Shown here one piece after another: positions 1 to 8,248 of a DNA stretch of 64,000 nt (position 1 is the first letter of the stretch; each line of letters starts with the position of its first letter). The translations under genes and the position numbers were made by a program. A model generated the notes under the pieces. That model searched no databases, had not been told where the DNA came from, and worked only from the letters and a program-made list of their open reading frames with translations. Origin of the DNA: Ruminococcaceae bacterium AM07-15 (GTDB lineage Bacteria > Bacillota > Clostridia > Oscillospirales > Butyricicoccaceae); the NCBI GenBank assembly GCA_003477405.1, contig QUDE01000003.1:62001-126000 (forward strand), read 5' to 3'.

Positions 1-2
1 AG

Positions 3-713
3 CGTGTGTTTTCCGCCCAATACACCTTGACACTGACCGAGGAAGTCCAAATCCGCACCTATACAGATGAAGATGGGGATGAACACGAATACGAGTACCG
101 GATTCTCCATGTCAAGCTGGAGAGCCGCCCTATTTCCTCTGTTGCCACGGAACTGCTGACGCCGGATCAGTTGGAAATGTATCAGGTGTACCGGCAAACG
201 CTGGGCAACAAACTGCTGATCTTCGGCGGAGGTTCCCCGGATACGAGCGATTCCGAGGACCTGACCGGCGTGGTATTCGTCAACGGCACCCGTCCCGGCA
301 ATCAGGCCGTGGTGGATATTGCCAAGAGCCAGGTGGGTAATGTGGGCGGTCAGCCCTACTGGAGCTGGTACGGCTTCAACTCCCGCGTGGAATGGTGCGC
401 CTGCTTCGTGTCCTGGTGCTATAACCAGATGGGGCTGTCTGAGCCGCGCTTTGCCGCCTGCCAGTCCCAAGGCATCCCGTGGTTCCAGTCCCACGGACAA
501 TGGGGCGGGCGTGATTACGCCAATATTGCCCCCGGCGACGCTATCTTCTTCGATTGGGACCTGGATGGCAGCGCCGACCATGTGGGCCTTGTGGTCGGCA
601 CGGACGGCAGCCGGGTCTACACCGTGGAGGGCAATTCCGGCGATGCCTGTAAGATTAAGAGTTATCCCCTGACCTACGAGTGTATCAAAGGCTACGGCCT
701 CATGAACTGGTAA
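3..713 (+). CDS. CHAP-type amidase/hydrolase of the ICE, 5' end outside window
   Basis: The reading frame is open from the first bases, so the N-terminus is missing. The visible 236 residues end in a CHAP-like (NlpC/P60 superfamily) cysteine hydrolase domain. The catalytic Cys is probably within WCACFVSWC, the His in ADHVGLV and a polar residue in EGNSGD. In Tn1549-like elements such proteins are secreted cell-wall hydrolases that open peptidoglycan for the mating channel. It sits 29 bp before the DUF4315 gene in the conjugation operon. Family assignment is firm; the substrate is inferred. Confidence 0.8.
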   Translation, partial: RVFSAQYTLTLTEEVQIRTYTDEDGDEHEYEYRILHVKLESRPISSVATELLTPDQLEMYQVYRQTLGNKLLIFGGGSPDTSDSEDLTGVVFVNGTRPGNQAVVDIAKSQVGNVGGQPYWSWYGFNSRVEWCACFVSWCYNQMGLSEPRFAACQSQGIPWFQSHGQWGGRDYANIAPGDAIFFDWDLDGSADHVGLVVGTDGSRVYTVEGNSGDACKIKSYPLTYECIKGYGLMNW

Positions 714-742
714 GGCCAATTATTCAAAAAGGAGTGATTGAA

Positions 743-1000
743 ATGGCTAAGAATAAGATTTCGCGCATTGACCAGGAGATTGCCAAAGTCCGCGAGAAGA
801 TCGAAGAATATCAGGACAAGCTGAAAACTCTGGAGGCGCAGAAAACCGAGGCGGAGAACCTGGAGATCGTCCAGATGGTGCGCGCCCTGCGGCTGACCCC
901 GGCCCAGCTGAAAGCCATGCTGTCTGACAATATGCTTCCTGGCATGGACGCTGCCTCTACTGACTACACCGAACAGGAGGAGATCGACCATGAAGAATAA
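743..1000 (+). CDS. DUF4315 family ICE protein
   Basis: An 85-residue, highly charged helical protein with an N-terminal coiled coil rich in Lys and Glu and an acidic C-terminus. It matches the DUF4315 family, which accompanies the DUF4366 protein in clostridial conjugative elements. The start at 743 is chosen because AAAAAGGAG lies 7-8 bases upstream. It overlaps the next gene by 11 bp, indicating translational coupling. Its molecular role is not known. Confidence 0.8.
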   Translation: MAKNKISRIDQEIAKVREKIEEYQDKLKTLEAQKTEAENLEIVQMVRALRLTPAQLKAMLSDNMLPGMDAASTDYTEQEEIDHEE

Positions 1001-1763
1001 GAGAATTTTCAAGACCTTTTCGGCCCTCTGCACCGCCCTGGTGCTGATGATGGGCCTTTCTGTTACCGCCTTTGCCCAGGGGACGGACCAGCCTCTGGCG
1101 GAGGACGCCACCAACGACAGCAATGTGGTGGTAGAGGAAACTGAGGATAGTCCGGCCCTGACCCCGGAGGGCAACGCCGCCCTGGTGGATGATTTCGGCG
1201 GCAACAAGCAGCTCATCACCGTCACTACCAAGGCGGGTAACTACTTCTACATTCTCATTGACCGGGCTAACGAGGACAAGGAAACCGCTGTCCACTTCTT
1301 AAACCAGGTGGACGAGGCGGACCTGATGGCGCTGATGGAGGACGAACAGACCACCCAGGAGCAGCCCGCCACCTGTACCTGTACGGAGAAATGTGTGGCC
1401 GGTGCGGTGAATACGGCCTGCCCGGTGTGCGCTACCAATATGAGCAGCTGTACGGGCAAGGAGCCGGAACCTGAGACCCCGGAGGAGACCCCGGAGCCGG
1501 AGGAACCGGAGCAAAAAGCCACGGGGCTGAATCCGGCTTTGCTTTTGGCGGTGCTGGCCTTGATGGGCGGCGGCGGTGCCTTTGCCTACTTCAAATTCAT
1601 CAAGAATAAGCCCAAGACCAAGGGCAGCGACAATTTGGACGATTACGACTACGGTGAGGATGATACTGCCCCGGAGGACGAGGACCCCTGGGAGACCGAT
1701 GAATCCGACGAGCTGGACGCTGACGGGGGCAGCGACGAGGAAAGTGGGGGCAAACCGATTTGA
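990..1763 (+). CDS. DUF4366 (CD1107-family) membrane-anchored ICE protein
   Basis: 257 residues: a signal peptide (roughly residues 1-30, hydrophobic ALVLMMGLSVTAFA), an extracytoplasmic domain containing a Cys-rich patch (CTCTEKC...CPVC), a Pro/Glu spacer, one C-terminal transmembrane helix (about 180-200) and an acidic cytoplasmic tail. This layout is that of the CD1107/DUF4366 proteins of Tn1549-like elements. It is probably part of the cell-surface side of the mating apparatus; this is inferred from context only. Confidence 0.8.
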   Translation: MKNKRIFKTFSALCTALVLMMGLSVTAFAQGTDQPLAEDATNDSNVVVEETEDSPALTPEGNAALVDDFGGNKQLITVTTKAGNYFYILIDRANEDKETAVHFLNQVDEADLMALMEDEQTTQEQPATCTCTEKCVAGAVNTACPVCATNMSSCTGKEPEPETPEETPEPEEPEQKATGLNPALLLAVLALMGGGGAFAYFKFIKNKPKTKGSDNLDDYDYGEDDTAPEDEDPWETDESDELDADGGSDEESGGKPI

Positions 1764-1952
1764 CCCGGTTCACTGACAGCCCCTATGAACGCATGATGAC
1801 ACGCAGGCCGGAGAGCGGGAAGGAAACTTCCCGCTCTCACTCTTTATCTCCCGGCCACCCCTGTTATGGCTGCGGAAACTATGGAAGGCCATGTGTAGGA
1901 TTCTGCCACCGGCAACTAATTACACAGATGCAGGAAAGGAGGAATAAAAAGC
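1764..1952. other. Non-coding gap with a perfect GAAA-loop hairpin (1811-1838)
   Basis: Between the DUF4366 gene and topB there is a perfect 12-bp stem, GAGAGCGGGAAG with its complement, closed by a GAAA tetraloop. No clean T-run follows (ACTCTTTATC), so it may be a weak terminator or an RNA processing/stability element. No other feature is seen apart from the topB Shine-Dalgarno AAAGGAGG at its right end. Confidence 0.5.
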
Positions 1953-4046
1953 ATGAGATTGGTAATCGCTGAAAAACCGTCCGTCGCCCAAAGTCTGGCC
2001 GCCGTGATCGGGGCCACCACCCGCAAGGACGGCTATCTGGAGGGCGGCGGCTGGCGAGTGAGCTGGTGTGTGGGCCACCTGGCTGGACTTGCCGACGCCG
2101 ATGCTTATAACCCCAACTACGCCAAGTGGCGCTATGATGATCTGCCCATCCTGCCGGATCACTGGCAGATGGTAGTGGGCAAGGACAAGAAAAAGCAGTT
2201 TGATGTGCTGAAACGGCTGATGAACGCCCCGGATGTGACCGAGGTGGTGAACGCCTGCGACGCCGGACGCGAGGGGGAGCTGATCTTCCGTACCGTCTAC
2301 GAGCTGGCGGGCTGCACCAAACCCATGAAGCGGCTCTGGATTTCCTCGATGGAGGATTCCGCCATCCGTGAGGGCTTTGCGAACCTGCGCCCCGGTACGG
2401 ACTATGACGGCCTGCGGGATGCGGCCCTTTGCCGCGCCAAGGCGGACTGGCTGGTGGGTATCAACGCCACCCGGCTGTTTTCGGTGCTGTACCACCGGAC
2501 CCTCAACATCGGGCGTGTCATGTCCCCGACGCTGGCCCTCATCGTCCAGCGGGAGGCTGAGATCGACACCTTCAAGCCGGTGCCGTTTTACACGGTCACG
2601 CTGGAGCTGCCTGGTTTTTCTGTTTCCGGGGAGCGCATGGAGGACAAGGCCGCCGCCCAGCAGCTGAAAACGGCCTGCCAGGGTGCGGCTGCCACGGTGA
2701 AAAAGGTGGAGCGCAAGGACAAATCCGAGAAGCCGCCCGCCCTCTATGATCTGACCACCCTCCAGCGGGACGCCAACCGGCTGCTGGGGTTCACCGCCCA
2801 GCAAACCCTGGACTATTTACAGAACCTCTATGAAAAGAAGCTCTGCACCTATCCTCGGACGGACAGCCGTTACCTGACTTCGGATATGGCAGCAAGTCTG
2901 CCGGAGCTGGTCCGGCTTACCGCTGGGGCGCTGCCCTTTGCCGCTGGTATGGAGCTTGCCTGCAATGCGGCACAGGTCATCAACGACAAGAAAGTGACCG
3001 ACCACCATGCGGTGATCCCCACCCGCAACCTCCAGGGCGCGGACCTGTCCAGCTTGCCAGTTGGCGAAAAGGCGGTGCTGGAGCTGGTGGCTCTGCGGCT
3101 GCTGTGCGCCGTGGCCCAGCCCTATACCTTTGCGGAAACCGCCGCCACGGTGGAGTGCGCCGGAGCGGAGTTTACCGCCAAAGGCCGCACGGTGAAAGAT
3201 CACGGCTGGCGGGCGCTGGACGCTGCATACCGTGCAGGGCTGAAAAATGTGGAACCGGAAACCGAGGACAAGGCTCTGCCGGAGCTGTCTGAAGGTCAGA
3301 CGCTGCCCCTTTCTGGTGTTGCCGTTAAGGAGGGCAAAACCACCCCGCCCAAGCACTTCACCGAAGATACGCTGCTTTCTGCGATGGAGACTGCCGGGAA
3401 GGACGATATGCCGGAGGACGCCGAGCGCAAGGGCCTGGGGACCCCGGCCACCCGCGCCGGTATCTTGGAAAAGCTGGTGTCCACCGGCTTTCTGGAGCGC
3501 AAAAAGAACAAGAAAACCGTGCAGCTCATGCCCTCCCATGATGCGGTATCCCTTATCACCGTGTTGCCGGAGCAGCTGCAATCGCCCCTGCTGACCGCTG
3601 AATGGGAGTACCAGCTGGGTGAGATCGAGCGCGGCGAACTGGCCCCGGAGGATTTCATGGATGGAATTTCCACCATGCTCAAGGAGCTGGTGGGAACCTA
3701 TCGGATGATTAAAGGCACCGAGTATCTGTTCACGCCGCCCCGCGAGGTGGTGGGCAAATGCCCCCGCTGCGGTGGCAATGTGGCGGAGCTGCAAAAGGGG
3801 TTCTTCTGCCAGAACGAGGGCTGTAAATTTGCCATTTGGAAAAACAGCAAGTGGTGGGAGCTGAAGCGCAAGCAGCCCACCAAGGCCATCGTGACGGCGC
3901 TGCTCAAGGATGGCCGCGCCCATGTGACCGGCTTGTACTCCGAGAAAACCGGCAAGACCTACGACGCCACCGTGGTGCTGGAGGACGATGGGAGATACGC
4001 CAATTTCAAGCTGGCCTTTGGCCGGGAGAAAGGCGGCAAGCGATGA
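1953..4046 (+). CDS. topB: DNA topoisomerase III (ICE-encoded)
   Basis: 697 residues of a type IA topoisomerase. The N-terminal Toprim domain starts VIAEKPSVAQSLA and carries NACDAGREGELIFR. The active-site Tyr lies in LCTYPRTDSRYL. A C-terminal zinc ribbon (CPRC...CQNEGC) is followed by a repeat topo-C motif ending near FGREKGGK. Such enzymes are a regular part of Tn1549-like elements and presumably resolve single-stranded or linked DNA during transfer. The start is supported by AAAGGAGG. The stop overlaps the next ATG (ATGA). Confidence 0.95.
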   Translation: MRLVIAEKPSVAQSLAAVIGATTRKDGYLEGGGWRVSWCVGHLAGLADADAYNPNYAKWRYDDLPILPDHWQMVVGKDKKKQFDVLKRLMNAPDVTEVVNACDAGREGELIFRTVYELAGCTKPMKRLWISSMEDSAIREGFANLRPGTDYDGLRDAALCRAKADWLVGINATRLFSVLYHRTLNIGRVMSPTLALIVQREAEIDTFKPVPFYTVTLELPGFSVSGERMEDKAAAQQLKTACQGAAATVKKVERKDKSEKPPALYDLTTLQRDANRLLGFTAQQTLDYLQNLYEKKLCTYPRTDSRYLTSDMAASLPELVRLTAGALPFAAGMELACNAAQVINDKKVTDHHAVIPTRNLQGADLSSLPVGEKAVLELVALRLLCAVAQPYTFAETAATVECAGAEFTAKGRTVKDHGWRALDAAYRAGLKNVEPETEDKALPELSEGQTLPLSGVAVKEGKTTPPKHFTEDTLLSAMETAGKDDMPEDAERKGLGTPATRAGILEKLVSTGFLERKKNKKTVQLMPSHDAVSLITVLPEQLQSPLLTAEWEYQLGEIERGELAPEDFMDGISTMLKELVGTYRMIKGTEYLFTPPREVVGKCPRCGGNVAELQKGFFCQNEGCKFAIWKNSKWWELKRKQPTKAIVTALLKDGRAHVTGLYSEKTGKTYDATVVLEDDGRYANFKLAFGREKGGKR

Positions 4047-4324
4047 AACTCTCACGCTATGAACAGGAAACCATCATCCTCTACAACCAGGCCGAGGCAG
4101 CCGCCGAGGTCTATACCCATGATCCCCGGCTGCTGGAAAAACTGCGGCGGCTGGCAGAGAAATACCCGGATCAGATCGTGAAAAAGGACCGGCAGACTTT
4201 TCTCGTTCCAAAACGCTGCGTGTCGGTCCGGGAACCGTACAGCGCCGAGCGCCGCAAGGCAGCCAGTGAACGGGCCAAAGCTGCCGGATACAGGCCGCCC
4301 ACCCCCAAGAAAGGCAATGAGTAA
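4043..4324 (+). CDS. Small conserved ICE protein, function unknown
   Basis: 93 residues, starting with MKLSRYEQETIILYNQAE, mostly helical and basic at the C-terminus. The ATG at 4043 overlaps the topB stop (ATGA), the expected coupled arrangement in this operon; longer upstream frames would run inside topB and are not used. It resembles short proteins found between topB and the primase/ArdC gene of related elements. A motif VREPYSAERRKAASERAKA suggests nucleic-acid contact, but no function is assigned. Confidence 0.7.
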   Translation: MKLSRYEQETIILYNQAEAAAEVYTHDPRLLEKLRRLAEKYPDQIVKKDRQTFLVPKRCVSVREPYSAERRKAASERAKAAGYRPPTPKKGNE

Positions 4325-4326
4325 GC

Positions 4327-7311
4327 ATGGCTGAAAGTGTCTTTGAGGCTGTCAAGCAGTCCATCACCGTCCGAGAAGCAGCGCAGATGTACGGAATCGA
4401 GGTCAACCGGAGCGGCATGGCCTGTTGTCCCTTCCACGATGACAAAAATCCCAGCATGAAGCTGAACGAGGAATATTTTTATTGCTTTGGCTGCGGAGCC
4501 ACCGGCGATGTGATTGACTTCACAGCGAGGCTCTACAATCTGTCCCCCAAAGAGGCCGCCGAGAAGCTGGCCCAGGATTTTGGCCTGGCTTATGACAGTC
4601 AGGCCCCTCCCCGGCGACGCCATGTCCGCCAGAAATCCGAGGCGCAGAAATTCAAGGAGGACCGAGACCATGCCTTTCGTGTCCTGGCCGACTACTTTCA
4701 TTTGCTCCGCAAGTGGGAAACGGACTACACACCCAAAACACCGGAGGAAAATCCACATCCCCGATTCATGGAGGCAATCCAGAAAAAGGACTATGTGGGC
4801 TATCTGCTGGATTTTTTTCTGGAGAACAGCCCGGAGGAGCAAAAGCTGTGGATTGCCGAACATCAATCAGAAATAGCCAAATTGGAAAGGAGAGTGAAAT
4901 TCATGGCTGATAAGACCACCAATCGAGAACGGTTACAAGAGATCACAGCGGGCATTGAACAGGGTATCAAGGAACTGTTTGAGAGCGAGAAGTATATGCG
5001 CTATCTGTCCGTCATGTCCAAGTTCCACCGCTACTCCGTCAACAACACCATGCTCATCTATATGCAGCGCCCGGACGCCACCCTGGTGGCCGGGTTCAAC
5101 AAGTGGAAAAATCAGTTTGAGCGCCATGTGAAAAAGGGTGAGCATGGTATCACCATCATTGCCCCCACGCCCTACAAAAAGAAGATCGAGGAAATGAAGC
5201 GCGACCCGGATACTCATGCACCCATCCTGGACGCGGATGGCAAGGCGGTCATGGAGGAAAAGGAAATCGAAATCCCCATGTTCCGCCCAGTCAAGGTGTT
5301 TGATGTTTCGCAGACGGACGGAAAGCCTCTGCCGGAGCTGGCCTCCAGCCTGTCCGGGACGGTGCCGCACTATGAGGCATTTCTGGAGGCGGTGCGGCGC
5401 TCCGCCCCGGTTCCCATCGAGTTTGAGCCGATGGCCGCGAACATGGACGGCTATTTTTCCTCCGAGCAGCAGCGGATCGCCCTCCGGGAAGGCATGAGCG
5501 AGGTGCAGACTGTTTCCGCCGCTGTCCATGAGACCGCGCACAGTAAGCTCCATGACCCCAAAAAGTATGAAGCGGAGCCGACCTGGAAAATTGTGATGGT
5601 GAGTGAGGGCGGTGTCAAGCACGATTATCGCCTGGACTTTGCAACCGAAGCGGAGGCTGAACAGGCTGCTGCTGAGGAAAACTGGCGCTTTGTGGACGAA
5701 AATCGCTTCGAGTGGCGTCTGGAAGTACAGGAAGATCTGACGGCGGTGAAACAGGCCGCCAAGAACCGCAACACCGAGGAAGTGGAGGCCGAGAGCATTT
5801 CCTATGCGGTCTGCCAGTATTTCGGCATCCAGACCGGCGAAAACAGCTTCGGATACATCGCTTCCTGGTCCAAGGACAAGGAACTGAAGGAGCTGCGGGC
5901 CAGCCTGGAGACCATCAACAAGACTTCCTGCGAGCTGATTAACGACATCGAGCGCAACTACAAGGAAATCTGTAAGGAGCGCGGCATTGACCTGACCGCC
6001 GCCCCGGAGCCGGAGCAGGCACCCCAGCAGGCTGTGGAGGAAAAAGCCCCTGCGGAAGAAGTATCCCAGCCCAGCGCCGAGTACCGGGAGGCCCTGCTGG
6101 TGCTGGACGATACCGCCTATCTCCATGTTCAGCCCTGCGACACCGGCTGGGACTACACGCTCTATGATGTGGCAACCATGAAGCAGCTGGACGGCGGCCA
6201 GCTGGACGGGGCCGACATGGGCCGTTCCGCAGCAGTCAGCCATATCTGCGAGGACCTGGGGCTGGGCGGCAAGTCCATCAAGTATGCCTCGCTGTCCATG
6301 ATCGAGACTTTGCAGGAGGCAGCCTCCCAGCAGATGCAGGAACAGGTCAGCCAGCAGACCACAGAAACCGCAGCCGCCCAGCTGCCGGATGCCCAGGAAC
6401 AGGCGTTGGACGAGTATCCCATGCCGGACCCGGTGCTGACCCAGGATGATCTGGAGAAATGCGGCTGTCTGGACAGCGACCTTTTGCCCCTCTCCAAAGA
6501 GCGGGCCTATGAGCTGATGGAGCGCGATTTGACCGTTTATATCATCCAGGAGGGCGAGAATCCGGCTATGGCCTTTGATACCGCCGATCTGGACGCCCAT
6601 GACGGCATCTTCGCCGTGTCCCGCGAGGAATGGGAGGAAAGCCCGGAGTTTGATAAGCTGGTCAAGGACCGCATGGACCACCAGGAGGAACGGGAGCAGG
6701 CGTTTCTCTCCCACAAGGGGGACTGCTTCGCCATTTATCAGGTGAAGCACACCGACGAGCTGCGGGACATCCGCTACGAGGGCCTGGAATGGCTCCAATC
6801 CATCGGGCGGACGGTGCAGCGGGATAACTATGAGCTGGTTTACACTGCTCCGCTGCTGCCCTTTGACCTGAAAGGCGATACCACCGAACAGCTCTTTTAC
6901 CGTTTCAACAATGAACATCCCGCCGATTACGGCCATCCGTCCATGAGCGTCAGCGACATCGTTGCCATCAAGCGGGACGGCAAGGTATCCTGTCATTACT
7001 GCGACAGCTTCGGCTTTCAGCAGGTTCCCGGATTCCTGCCGGACAATCCGCTGAAAAATGCGGAGATGATGTTGGAGGATGACTATGGCATGATCGACGG
7101 TATCATCAACAACGGCCCCAAAGAGCCGACAGTGGCCCAGCTGGAACAGCAGGCCCGCAGCGGCCAGCCGATTTCCCTCATGGATTTGGCTGCCGCCGCC
7201 CACCGGGAGGACCGGGAAAAGAAAAAGTCCGTCATGGAGCAGCTGAAAAGCCAGCCCAAGGCGGAACACAAAAAGACAGCGCCCAAAAAGAGCGCGGAAA
7301 GGGAGATTTGA
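4327..7311 (+). CDS. CHC2 zinc finger - ArdC/zincin - YodL - DUF4316 fusion protein
   Basis: 994 residues. Residues about 1-90 are a DnaG-like CHC2 zinc finger (CPFHDDKNPS...CFGCGATGDVIDF). At residue 193 a new module begins, MADKTTNRERLQEIT, preceded by its own Shine-Dalgarno (GGAAAGGAG). It is an ArdC-type ssDNA-binding domain with a zincin motif HETAH near residue 400. A YodL domain lies about 797-905 and a DUF4316 tail at the end. Related elements usually encode the zinc-finger protein and the ArdC/YodL protein separately. Here they are joined in frame with no stop. ArdC proteins are known to protect incoming DNA from restriction; the role here is inferred. An internal start at 4903 may also yield the shorter protein. 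Confidence 0.85.
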   Translation: MAESVFEAVKQSITVREAAQMYGIEVNRSGMACCPFHDDKNPSMKLNEEYFYCFGCGATGDVIDFTARLYNLSPKEAAEKLAQDFGLAYDSQAPPRRRHVRQKSEAQKFKEDRDHAFRVLADYFHLLRKWETDYTPKTPEENPHPRFMEAIQKKDYVGYLLDFFLENSPEEQKLWIAEHQSEIAKLERRVKFMADKTTNRERLQEITAGIEQGIKELFESEKYMRYLSVMSKFHRYSVNNTMLIYMQRPDATLVAGFNKWKNQFERHVKKGEHGITIIAPTPYKKKIEEMKRDPDTHAPILDADGKAVMEEKEIEIPMFRPVKVFDVSQTDGKPLPELASSLSGTVPHYEAFLEAVRRSAPVPIEFEPMAANMDGYFSSEQQRIALREGMSEVQTVSAAVHETAHSKLHDPKKYEAEPTWKIVMVSEGGVKHDYRLDFATEAEAEQAAAEENWRFVDENRFEWRLEVQEDLTAVKQAAKNRNTEEVEAESISYAVCQYFGIQTGENSFGYIASWSKDKELKELRASLETINKTSCELINDIERNYKEICKERGIDLTAAPEPEQAPQQAVEEKAPAEEVSQPSAEYREALLVLDDTAYLHVQPCDTGWDYTLYDVATMKQLDGGQLDGADMGRSAAVSHICEDLGLGGKSIKYASLSMIETLQEAASQQMQEQVSQQTTETAAAQLPDAQEQALDEYPMPDPVLTQDDLEKCGCLDSDLLPLSKERAYELMERDLTVYIIQEGENPAMAFDTADLDAHDGIFAVSREEWEESPEFDKLVKDRMDHQEEREQAFLSHKGDCFAIYQVKHTDELRDIRYEGLEWLQSIGRTVQRDNYELVYTAPLLPFDLKGDTTEQLFYRFNNEHPADYGHPSMSVSDIVAIKRDGKVSCHYCDSFGFQQVPGFLPDNPLKNAEMMLEDDYGMIDGIINNGPKEPTVAQLEQQARSGQPISLMDLAAAAHREDREKKKSVMEQLKSQPKAEHKKTAPKKSAEREI

Positions 7312-7312
7312 T

Positions 7313-7528
7313 ATGGGAAACTTCACTTTTGAGGAAACGAACCTGCTTTGTATCTACAACACCGGCAGCCGCACCGGGCTGATCGCCGCTCTGACGGAGA
7401 TGCGCGGTGAGCTTTCGCCGGAGGAAGCCGAGCTGCGGGAGCTGACCGACAGCACTCTGGGCAAGCTCCAGGCCATGAGCGACGCCGAGTTTGCCGAGCT
7501 GGAGTTGTACCCGGACTTCGACGAGTAA
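7313..7528 (+). CDS. Transposon-transfer assisting (TTRAP) family protein
   Basis: 71 acidic residues, MGNFTFEETNLLCIYNTG..., matching the small TTRAP family found in Tn1549-like elements next to the YodL/DUF4316 gene. It starts 1 bp after the upstream stop and so is translationally coupled. The family name reflects context; no biochemical role is established. Confidence 0.8.
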   Translation: MGNFTFEETNLLCIYNTGSRTGLIAALTEMRGELSPEEAELRELTDSTLGKLQAMSDAEFAELELYPDFDE

Positions 7529-7555
7529 ATTCAATATTCCCCCTTGTAAAAGATG

Positions 7556-7564
7556 TGTTATAAT
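7556..7564 (+). promoter_or_regulatory. Extended -10 promoter for the 7579 gene
   Basis: The sequence TGTTATAAT is a perfect extended -10 (TG-N-TATAAT). No good -35 lies at 17 bp, as is usual for extended -10 promoters. It stands between the TTRAP stop and the AT-rich cargo gene, so that gene is probably transcribed on its own. Confidence 0.6.
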
Positions 7565-7578
7565 GGTTTTAATCTTAC

Positions 7579-8202
7579 ATGAAGGGGCGTACAGGCTTGG
7601 ATAAAGATAAAAATGGAGTGGTTATAAAAGTAATTAAAGGTGTCGGATTTGCAGTCGCATTGTTCATCATCATCCCCGCTATAACAGCTATAATTGTATC
7701 TGTGTCGCTTTTCCCATGTCTTGAAACCAGCAACGACTGGATTGGTTTTTTAGGAAGTTATTTTGGCTCTATACTCGGAGGCATTATTACACTCCTTGTA
7801 ATGCAAAAGACACTTGTGAGCAGCAAAGAATTACAGCGCAGAGATGAACGGCGTCAATTATGCAATCACATCGCATCGCTATCCTCCGATTTTTGTATTG
7901 AGTTGATGGCATATCGGTCTAAATGGAAAATGCTATATAATCAAGCACAAGGGCAAAGTATTGATGCAGAGAAAAAAATTGAGTTAGGAGCTACCACAGA
8001 GAAACCCCGACGAATCATGTTTGAAATGGAAATTCTCTTGTGCGATGTTGAGGCAGCAAATGACTGTCTTGAATACATGAAATACTTGTTGAGCGATGCT
8101 GAACTGACAAAAAAGAGCCTTCAAGAAACAGAAGAATTGTTAAACGAGTTTAGACAGAAAATCCGAACACTTATTAGTAGTTACTTGAAAGAGCGGCATT
8201 GA
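7579..8202 (+). CDS. Unknown cargo protein: two membrane helices plus coiled coil
   Basis: Up to 207 residues. Two hydrophobic helices (about residues 21-45 and 55-75) are followed by a cytoplasmic helical region rich in Glu, Lys and Arg. I do not recognise the family; the layout recalls small membrane-anchored phage-defence or exclusion proteins, but no catalytic motif is visible. The ATG at 7579 lies only some 8 nt from the predicted transcript start. An in-frame TTG at 7597 has AAGGGG 9 nt upstream and may be the true start. The gene is much more AT-rich than both neighbours and separates two normally adjacent transfer genes. Confidence 0.7.
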   Translation: MKGRTGLDKDKNGVVIKVIKGVGFAVALFIIIPAITAIIVSVSLFPCLETSNDWIGFLGSYFGSILGGIITLLVMQKTLVSSKELQRRDERRQLCNHIASLSSDFCIELMAYRSKWKMLYNQAQGQSIDAEKKIELGATTEKPRRIMFEMEILLCDVEAANDCLEYMKYLLSDAELTKKSLQETEELLNEFRQKIRTLISSYLKERH

Positions 8203-8248
8203 GCCGCTCTTTTCTTTTACCTAAAAAACGAAAGGAGGACAGAAAACC

